Origin: an uncultured Clostridia bacterium
Lineage (GTDB): Bacteria; Bacillota; Clostridia; Christensenellales; Aristaeellaceae
NCBI GenBank assembly: GCA_946042585.1
Contig: CAMGDO010000094.1
Location: 1-5,089, forward strand
Direction of reading: 5' to 3'
DNA length: 5,089 nt
The position numbers and the translations under genes were made by a program. This document shows, in pieces, positions 1-4,327 of the stretch. Position 1 is the stretch's first letter. Each line of letters begins with the position of its first letter. Under the pieces are notes generated by a model. It was not told where the DNA came from and made no database searches. It worked only from the letters and a program-made list of their open reading frames with translations.

Positions 1-44
1 GTGGTATCGTCGTGATCCAGCACCAGACAGCGGTATCGACTCAT
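1..44 (-). CDS. HAD-superfamily hydrolase, N-terminal fragment (cut by window edge)
   Basis: Only the first 14 codons are in the window. The ATG at 44-42 opens a frame reading MSRYRCLVLDHDDT, which matches HAD motif I (hydrophobic strand followed by DxDx[T/V]): Asp10 would be the nucleophile, Asp12 the general acid/base and Thr14 the usual third residue. HAD enzymes of this kind are mostly cytoplasmic Mg-dependent phosphatases or phosphoglucomutases; the substrate cannot be told from this fragment. The start is well supported: an AAGGAG Shine-Dalgarno lies at 57-52, 7 nt upstream, and the ATG overlaps the kinase stop as ATGA (44-41), so translation is probably coupled to the histidine kinase. 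It is therefore the third gene of the regulator-kinase operon. The family call rests on one short motif. Confidence 0.7.
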   Translation of the reverse strand, partial: MSRYRCLVLDHDDT

Positions 45-1333
45 GACTTGGCTCCTTTGTTCACAGGTGTTTCAACATAGGGCGGCAGGCACAGGGTGAT
101 GCGTGTGCCCACGCCTTCGCGGGTGAGAACGTCAAAATAGGCGTTGTGCGCGTCGGCAATCCATTTGGCGATGGACAGCCCCAGCCCCGTGCCGCCGCGG
201 GAACGCGCGCGATCGGAGCGGTAAAAGCGCTCGAAGATGTGCGGCACGTCCTCCTGGCTGATGCCGATGCCGTTATCCTGCACGGAAATGCAGCCTTCGC
301 CCTTTTCGTTGACAAAGGCGCGCAGGGTGATGCGTTCCTGAGGCGGAGAATAGCGGCGGGCATTCTCAATCAGGATGCGAACGAGCTGCTTGAGCATGCC
401 CGTGTCGCCCTGAACGCGTACCTCGCCGGTGCATTCCAGCGCAAATTCGCGCTCTGTGTCCACCATGCGCATTTCATCGCAGATTTCGTTCATCAGCGCA
501 GTCAGATCAATGCAGGCAAAGGTCATGGCCTGCCGCCCGCTGTCGCCGCGGGCGAGAAACAGCAGCTGCTCCACCAGCCGCTGCATGCTGTCAGCCTCCT
601 TGCGGATGGCGGTGATGGCCTCATCGCGCACCTTTTCGTCATTTTTGCCCCAGCGATCCAGCATGTCCGCATAGCCGCGGATGACGCTGATGGGCGTTCT
701 CAGCTCATGGGAAGCATCGGATACAAAGCGCGTCTGCTGACGATAGGCTTCCCGCGTGCGGCGCAGCAGGCCATTCACGGCCTCCTCCATGCCCTTCAGG
801 TCGCGGTCGCCCGTTTCGATGCGCGCGTTTTCCAGCCCCACATCCACCTGGGAGATCGCTTCCTCCAGATCATGGTACTTGCGCGTGTCAAAGGTTTTGT
901 CCAGAGACTGCGCGGTTTCCGCCATATGACGCAGGGGGGAGAGCAGCTTTTCCGCCCGTCTGCGTCCCGCGCCATGCTCGGAAATCAGCAAAAGCAGTTC
1001 CATGCACAAAAGCGCCACGAACATATAGGAGACATGGCCGAAATAAGCGCCGCCGTGGACGGTGTGCGCTTCATTCAAAAGCGGCGAAGAAAATGTGTAT
1101 TCGATACGCCGGGGGATTTCCCACCAGTCGACATCCTGCGGAAAGGACACGCGGCGGTCAATGTTGATCTGCCAGTATTCCTTCAGGACGCTTTTTTCCT
1201 GATAGTATACCCAGCTGATCACGGCGAGTGAAAGCACGAACAGATTGACCCAGAACAGCACCAGAATCAGCCGGCGGGTGAAGGAGCGGTTGATGCGGGT
1301 GGCGGTGGAGGTCATGCGGCGGGTCTCAGACAT
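41..1333 (-). CDS. Sensor histidine kinase (HisKA/HATPase_c, ArlS-like)
   Basis: A 430-residue membrane sensor kinase that should autophosphorylate on a histidine and pass the phosphate to the regulator encoded just upstream. Topology: a short basic cytoplasmic N-terminus, TM1 at about 21-43, an outside loop of about 55 residues (46-98) rich in Trp/Tyr, TM2 at about 99-118, a degenerate HAMP-like linker (about 125-195), the DHp domain with the H-box SHELRTP (His209), and the catalytic domain. In the catalytic domain the N-box Asn324, G1 box DNGIG (353-357), F box FERF (367-370) and G2 box GGTGLGL (380-386) are all intact, so it looks active. The start at 1333 has a GGAGG six bases upstream, inside the regulator gene, and overlaps the regulator stop by 8 nt (ATGTCTGA), indicating translational coupling. 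The small outside loop is more typical of kinases that sense the membrane or use partner proteins than of those with a large ligand domain; the stimulus is unknown. The domain plan resembles ArlS, but orthology is not established. Confidence 0.95.
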   Translation of the reverse strand: MSETRRMTSTATRINRSFTRRLILVLFWVNLFVLSLAVISWVYYQEKSVLKEYWQINIDRRVSFPQDVDWWEIPRRIEYTFSSPLLNEAHTVHGGAYFGHVSYMFVALLCMELLLLISEHGAGRRRAEKLLSPLRHMAETAQSLDKTFDTRKYHDLEEAISQVDVGLENARIETGDRDLKGMEEAVNGLLRRTREAYRQQTRFVSDASHELRTPISVIRGYADMLDRWGKNDEKVRDEAITAIRKEADSMQRLVEQLLFLARGDSGRQAMTFACIDLTALMNEICDEMRMVDTEREFALECTGEVRVQGDTGMLKQLVRILIENARRYSPPQERITLRAFVNEKGEGCISVQDNGIGISQEDVPHIFERFYRSDRARSRGGTGLGLSIAKWIADAHNAYFDVLTREGVGTRITLCLPPYVETPVNKGAKS

Positions 1334-2015
1334 AAGGCTCCTCCGCTTTCATCACATAGCCAACGCCGCGCACGGTGTGCAGCGTTTTCACATGATGCGC
1401 TTCGTCGATCTTCTGACGCAGATAGCGGATATAGACGTCCACCACGTTGGTTTCGCCCAGATAGTCATACCCCCATACGGAGGAAAGCAGCGTTTCGCGC
1501 GTGAGCACGATATCGACGTTTTCCATCATGTGCTCAAGCAGCTGAAACTCGCGGCTGGTGAGCGATACCTCCGCGCCATGAACGGTGACGGTGTGGCGCA
1601 GCGGATCCAGCCGGACGGGGCCGACAACCAGCACATCGTTTTCGGGGTGCGAGCCCTGCCGGCGCAGCGATACGCGGATGCGCGCCAGCAGCTCTTCAAT
1701 GGCAAAGGGCTTGGTGATATAGTCATCCGCGCCGGTATCCAGCCCTGTCACCTTGTCCATTACCGCGTCGCGTGCCGTGAGCAGAATGACGGGCGTGTGC
1801 TTTTCCCGCCGCAGGCGGCGCAGCACCTCCAGCCCGTTGAGCGAAGGCAGCATGATATCCAGAAGTATCAGGTCGTAATCCGTATTCAGCGCTTCATCCA
1901 GCCCTTCGCGGCCATCAAAGCATTTGCGGATGGCATAGCCCTCATGGCTCAGTTCCAGCTCCAGAAAGCGGGCCAGCGACTCTTCGTCTTCAATGATGAG
2001 AATGGACTGCGGCAT
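1326..2015 (-). CDS. OmpR/PhoB-family response regulator (ArlR-like)
   Basis: A 229-residue cytoplasmic DNA-binding regulator, partner of the overlapping histidine kinase. The receiver domain (about 4-115) has the acidic pair Glu9/Asp10, the phospho-acceptor Asp53 in LLDIMLP, Thr80 and Lys102 in the TKPF motif, so all phosphorylation residues are present. A short linker leads to the winged-helix Trans_reg_C domain (about 125-224), with the LTSREFQLLEHM entry, the recognition-helix region around VWGYDYLGETNVVDVYIRYLR and the C-terminal wing TVRGVGYV. Length is normal for the family. The ATG at 2015 is preceded by GGAGGG at 2027-2022 with 6 nt spacing. It is the first gene of an apparent operon with the kinase and a HAD hydrolase, and lies just after a terminator, so it needs its own promoter (candidate at 2037-2045). 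The output domain resembles ArlR/MprA-type regulators; target genes cannot be read from here. Confidence 0.96.
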   Translation of the reverse strand: MPQSILIIEDEESLARFLELELSHEGYAIRKCFDGREGLDEALNTDYDLILLDIMLPSLNGLEVLRRLRREKHTPVILLTARDAVMDKVTGLDTGADDYITKPFAIEELLARIRVSLRRQGSHPENDVLVVGPVRLDPLRHTVTVHGAEVSLTSREFQLLEHMMENVDIVLTRETLLSSVWGYDYLGETNVVDVYIRYLRQKIDEAHHVKTLHTVRGVGYVMKAEEPYV

Positions 2016-2021
2016 GTGATT

Positions 2022-2027
2022 CCCTCC
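2022..2027 (-). promoter_or_regulatory. Ribosome binding site of the response regulator
   Basis: GGAGGG on the minus strand, 6 nt before the ATG at 2015-2013. It fixes the regulator start and is the first translation signal after the terminator at 2048-2079. Confidence 0.8.
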
Positions 2028-2036
2028 GTATCTGAT

Positions 2037-2045
2037 CGTATAACA
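2037..2045 (-). promoter_or_regulatory. Candidate extended -10 promoter for the two-component operon
   Basis: The minus strand reads TGTTATACG (2045-2037), i.e. a TGn element directly before TATACG (4/6 match to TATAAT). No good -35 hexamer is found 16-18 nt upstream, where the terminator hairpin lies; extended -10 promoters can do without one. Transcription would start near 2030, giving a leader of about 15 nt that still includes the GGAGGG site. The regulator needs a promoter in this 78-nt gap if the upstream terminator is efficient, but the match is weak and read-through is the alternative. Confidence 0.35.
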
Positions 2046-2047
2046 GG

Positions 2048-2079
2048 AAAATGGATGCCGAAGGAATACTCCGGCATCC
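2048..2079 (-). terminator. Rho-independent terminator after the DUF4342 gene
   Basis: On the minus strand GGATGCCG (2079-2072) pairs perfectly with CGGCATCC (2060-2053). The stem extends inward by GAG/CTT (one G-U wobble) to 11 bp around a TATTC loop (2068-2064), followed by A and TTTT (2051-2048). The internal G-U pair and the T run only make sense for minus-strand transcription. It begins 14 nt after the stop codon of the DUF4342 gene. The U-tract is short (four Ts, then CC), so termination may be incomplete. Confidence 0.8.
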
Positions 2080-2093
2080 GTTCTGAAGATCGG

Positions 2094-2645
2094 TTACTCT
2101 TTGCTGCCCGCGTCTTCCTGCTCTTTTTCGTATACGACTTGCACGTCCTCGGGCTTAATGACCTTATCCACAAAGTCGCCGGCTTTCTCCATGGCGTCGT
2201 TGATCGAATCATCAAAGCTCAGGCCGATCACGGAGAAGCGATAGCCGCAGAGCATGGCGACAAAGCCAATGGCGAGCGCAAACCAGAAGGCGAAAACGAC
2301 CAGCAGGATCACAGCGGTCATGGGCAGTGCCAGACGTACTTCGTTCTGCTTTTTAATCTGCAGGGTGACGCTGTTGCACTTTTTCACCACGCCAGCCAGC
2401 GCGTGAAGCACCTGCCCCACCACGTTGCCGCGATGGCTGCACTTGCGGGTGCTTTTGGGCTCGTCCTTGACGCGGGTGGAATAGGACGACGCCTTATCGG
2501 GCGTTTCGTTCAGCTTGCCTTCATTTTCAAGCAGCAGCAGCGCGTCCAACAGATCCCAGTTGCAAACTTCCAGCGCTGTGCGCGCCTCGTCATACGTCAC
2601 ATTGGCCTTCTCGCGCAGTTTTTCTACCATTTCAAGATGATCCAT
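2094..2645 (-). CDS. UBA-like / DUF4342 membrane protein
   Basis: A 183-residue protein of unknown function. Residues about 4-42 (MVEKLREKANVTYDEARTAL and the following LLDALLLLENEG) match the three-helix UBA-like fold seen at the N-terminus of EF-Ts and in NAC, normally a protein-protein interaction module. After a polar linker (about 43-73), residues about 74-164 look like DUF4342: a VVGQVLHALAGVVKKCNSVTLQIKK segment, then a long hydrophobic stretch (about 105-135) able to form one long or two short membrane helices, then an amphipathic region and an acidic tail. The UBA-like part would be cytoplasmic. The start at 2645 is chosen because GGGAGG (2661-2656) lies 10 nt upstream; an in-frame ATG at 2663 would add six residues but has only a weak purine run before it and would place the GGGAGG inside the gene. 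It has its own promoter and terminator, so it appears monocistronic. Domain calls are from memory of the families. Confidence 0.85.
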   Translation of the reverse strand: MDHLEMVEKLREKANVTYDEARTALEVCNWDLLDALLLLENEGKLNETPDKASSYSTRVKDEPKSTRKCSHRGNVVGQVLHALAGVVKKCNSVTLQIKKQNEVRLALPMTAVILLVVFAFWFALAIGFVAMLCGYRFSVIGLSFDDSINDAMEKAGDFVDKVIKPEDVQVVYEKEQEDAGSKE

Positions 2646-2655
2646 CTTTTCGGTG

Positions 2656-2661
2656 CCTCCC
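2656..2661 (-). promoter_or_regulatory. Ribosome binding site deciding the DUF4342 start
   Basis: GGGAGG on the minus strand, 10 nt before the ATG at 2645-2643. The spacing is at the long end, but it is the only good site and favours this start over the ATG at 2663. Confidence 0.6.
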
Positions 2662-2700
2662 ATTTTCTTTCGGTAAGTGCTGTGTTTTAAGCACGGGGAG

Positions 2701-2729
2701 AGTATAACGCGAGGGGATTAGGCTGTCCT
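2701..2729 (-). promoter_or_regulatory. Sigma-70/SigA-type promoter of the DUF4342 gene
   Basis: On the minus strand a -35 AGGACA (2729-2724, 4/6 to TTGACA) and a -10 TATACT (2706-2701, 5/6 to TATAAT) are separated by exactly 17 nt. Transcription would start near 2694, leaving a leader of about 50 nt before the ATG at 2645. A small imperfect hairpin (GTGCT/AGCAC, 2694-2690 with 2681-2677) falls at the very 5' end of that leader; its meaning is unclear. Confidence 0.6.
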
Positions 2730-2769
2730 TTTGAGCGAATGAGAAGAAGATTAGAAAACAATCAGGAAA

Positions 2770-3207
2770 TCATGGGATGGGTGTTGTATCAGGTGCGGGC
2801 AGAACGTTTTCATCAAAATAGAGCTTCATGAGCGTCTGCTTCCCGGCAATACCATCCACCTCCAGCCCGTTGACCTGCTGAAACCACTCCACTGCTGCCG
2901 CGGTGCGCTTGCCGTAGCTGCCGTCCGGCTCTTCGGAGAGATACCCCAGCTCCCTGAGCCTCGCCTGCAGCGTGCGCACATTGCCGCCTGTGCTGCCGAT
3001 GGACAATACATACAGCTGCGGCGTGGGCGAAGGCGAGGGCGTGGGGGTCGGCGTGGGATCGGGCGTGGGCGAGGGCGTGGGGGATGGAGTGACGATGGGC
3101 GTGGGGGTGTGCAGCACGCTGTAGGGAATGGGCGTGGCGTTAGATGCGCCCACGGTGCTGCCGGTAGCCAAGACCAGATAAACCAGAAGCGTTTTGATCA
3201 GATCCAT
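2770..3207 (-). CDS. Secreted or membrane-anchored peptidoglycan-binding protein with Pro-Thr/Ser linker
   Basis: A 145-residue protein likely to bind the cell wall from outside the membrane. The N-terminus (MDLIKTLLVYLVLATGSTVG) is a hydrophobic signal peptide or anchor, with possible cleavage after ASNA near residue 24. A low-complexity linker of TP/SP dipeptides follows (about 34-63). Residues about 67-131 form a complete PG_binding_1 domain: LSIGSTGGNVRTLQARLREL, the LGYL motif, DGSYGKRTAAAVEWFQ and DGIAGKQTLMKLY, including the DGxxGxxT signatures of the repeat. No catalytic domain is present, so it may be a wall tether or an accessory to an enzyme encoded elsewhere. The start at 3207 is preferred because AGGAGG (3217-3212) lies 4 nt upstream and the signal peptide then begins at once; an in-frame ATG at 3258 would add 17 residues and spoil the signal. 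It follows the ATP-grasp gene by about 70 nt with no clear terminator, so co-transcription is possible. No clear terminator is seen after its stop. Confidence 0.88.
   Translation of the reverse strand: MDLIKTLLVYLVLATGSTVGASNATPIPYSVLHTPTPIVTPSPTPSPTPDPTPTPTPSPSPTPQLYVLSIGSTGGNVRTLQARLRELGYLSEEPDGSYGKRTAAAVEWFQQVNGLEVDGIAGKQTLMKLYFDENVLPAPDTTPIP
3019..3108 (-). repeat. Low-complexity 6-nt-type repeat encoding the Pro-Thr/Ser linker
   Basis: The coding strand is a run of degenerate CCC-ACG/TCG/AGC-type units giving TP/SP dipeptides. The plus (template) strand is correspondingly G-rich, with GGG tracts at 3025, 3037, 3043, 3055, 3061, 3067, 3073, 3079, 3097 and 3103. From 3055 to 3083 five G-tracts are spaced by 3-nt loops (ATC, CGT, CGA, CGT), a strong G-quadruplex pattern. 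Such tracts can also vary in length by slippage in multiples of 6 nt without breaking the frame. Confidence 0.85.
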
Positions 3208-3211
3208 GGTG

Positions 3212-3217
3212 CCTCCT
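3212..3217 (-). promoter_or_regulatory. Ribosome binding site of the peptidoglycan-binding gene
   Basis: AGGAGG on the minus strand, 4 nt before the ATG at 3207-3205. The spacing is short but the match is perfect, and it selects this start over the upstream in-frame ATGs. Confidence 0.75.
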
Positions 3218-3278
3218 ATGACTGCCATGCGCGGCATATTGGTGACAATACAACGCACAGGCAGGCCGTTTTTATCCG

Positions 3279-4289
3279 TCAGATATCAATGAACTTGCGG
3301 AATTCGGGCAGGATACCAATGCCGTCGGGATAATGCGCGGCGAACTGGGGAACGGCGTGGCTGGGGAAGGAATTGCCCTCAATGAAACGCGGGCCATCGG
3401 CTGTGATGGCGACATCCCAGGCCACAAAGCGCACCTGCGGCACCTTGTGCATGGCTTGCAGGCACATATCCATGGCTTCCTGAAAATAGGGAATGGTGAA
3501 GCCCACAATGGGCGTGCCCGTCAAGGGATGCTTTTCATAGACGTTGCCCGCCTTGTCGGCTGCAACGGTGAGCAGTTTGCCGGTTGAAAGATCAACGCGC
3601 GCGGCCATGCCGCCCTGATCCACATTATCCATCACCTTGCCGTTGCCAATGCGCAGGAAGGCGTAGACCACGCCCTGCTGCTTGTCGCCCAGCAGTGTGG
3701 CGATGCGCACGGTATTGACGGAGGAGGGGCACAGCGAGGCCATGACGGGGTGCTGGATGAGAAGCTCTTCCAAAAGCCCGGCGCCCATGCCCTTGATGCG
3801 ATTCAGAAAGCCGGGCAGATCATTTTCCCAGTCCGCACGCGAGAATTTGACAATGCCAACGCCGCTTGAGCCTTCCAGGGGCTTAAACAGCACATCCGGA
3901 AGATCGGAAAGGAAAGCGCTCAGCGTATCCTTCGTCAGCTGCTCGTCCACCTTCAGCCATTTACGTCCCACCTGACCGGAAAACAGCGTGTTGAAGGTGG
4001 TTTTGTCATCGAAGTAATGCCAGTACGCCTTGTCGTTCATGCGGCGCACGATGTCGTTGGAGATGCCGCGGGTAATGACGGTTCGCCGCTGCGCATCATT
4101 GAGATTGTACATGGCGGCAATCTTGTAGTCCATATAGCCCGCGTTGTACCGGGCGGCGCATTTGGCCATGTCCGTCAATAGCCATGCGCGGCTTTTGCCG
4201 GTCTTTTCATGCAGCATGGCGGCTGTTTCCCACATGCGCTTCCAGTCCATTTTCAGCGCGCGCTTGAACATATAGGTGAGTCTGCTCAT
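3279..4289 (-). CDS. Sugar-transfer-associated ATP-grasp family protein
   Basis: A 336-residue cytoplasmic enzyme with the ATP-grasp fold, closest to the 'sugar-transfer-associated ATP-grasp' family (PF14397), whose members often sit in capsule or exopolysaccharide clusters. ATP-grasp enzymes activate a carboxylate with ATP and join it to an amine or similar nucleophile; the substrates here are unknown. Numbering from the 4289 start: a basic helical N-terminus; LFKPLEGSSGVGIVKF with ATP-binding Lys136 and the Gly-rich loop; EELLIQHP (Glu174/175) in the adenine-contact region; SSVNTVRIATLL (Arg195); DNVDQGG (Asp221); and WDVAITADGPRFIEGNS near the end with likely Mg ligands Asp292, Glu304 and Asn306. 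The key residues appear intact. Start choice: the ATG at 4289 has GTGAGG (4303-4298) 8 nt upstream. An in-frame ATG at 4328 would add 13 residues and overlap the ychF stop as TAATG, but no Shine-Dalgarno precedes it. Either way the gene is tightly linked to ychF. Confidence 0.85.
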   Translation of the reverse strand: MSRLTYMFKRALKMDWKRMWETAAMLHEKTGKSRAWLLTDMAKCAARYNAGYMDYKIAAMYNLNDAQRRTVITRGISNDIVRRMNDKAYWHYFDDKTTFNTLFSGQVGRKWLKVDEQLTKDTLSAFLSDLPDVLFKPLEGSSGVGIVKFSRADWENDLPGFLNRIKGMGAGLLEELLIQHPVMASLCPSSVNTVRIATLLGDKQQGVVYAFLRIGNGKVMDNVDQGGMAARVDLSTGKLLTVAADKAGNVYEKHPLTGTPIVGFTIPYFQEAMDMCLQAMHKVPQVRFVAWDVAITADGPRFIEGNSFPSHAVPQFAAHYPDGIGILPEFRKFIDI

Positions 4290-4297
4290 ATTCATTG

Positions 4298-4303
4298 CCT
4301 CAC
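4298..4303 (-). promoter_or_regulatory. Ribosome binding site deciding the ATP-grasp start
   Basis: GTGAGG on the minus strand, 8 nt before the ATG at 4289-4287 and too close (2 nt) to the ATG at 4295. It favours the 336-residue product over the 349-residue one that starts in the TAATG overlap at 4328. Confidence 0.55.
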
Positions 4304-4327
4304 AAAAGCGGGTTTGTTGCCGGTTCA

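Noticed and set aside
146..1231. A 361-codon open frame on the plus strand, antisense to the histidine kinase
   Set aside because: The minus strand carries all kinase motifs in order; the antisense product has no family signature and no ribosome binding site.
1245..2690. A 481-codon open frame on the plus strand, antisense to the regulator and the DUF4342 gene
   Set aside because: It crosses two genes, a terminator and an intergenic gap on the other strand, its product is rich in His/Gln with no recognisable domain, and the minus-strand genes have clear families and ribosome binding sites. It is a by-product of GC-rich codon bias.
2677..2694. Small hairpin at the 5' end of the DUF4342 leader as a riboswitch or attenuator
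   Set aside because: The stem has only 5 bp with an 8-nt loop, no T run, and the leader is too short for a known riboswitch class.
2730..2772. Terminator after the peptidoglycan-binding gene
   Set aside because: T-rich stretches occur after the stop, but no stable stem can be drawn before them.
3019..3108. Short direct repeats that might be taken for a CRISPR-like array
   Set aside because: The repeats are 6-nt, contiguous, in frame and encode a Pro-Thr/Ser linker; there are no spacers of uniform length.
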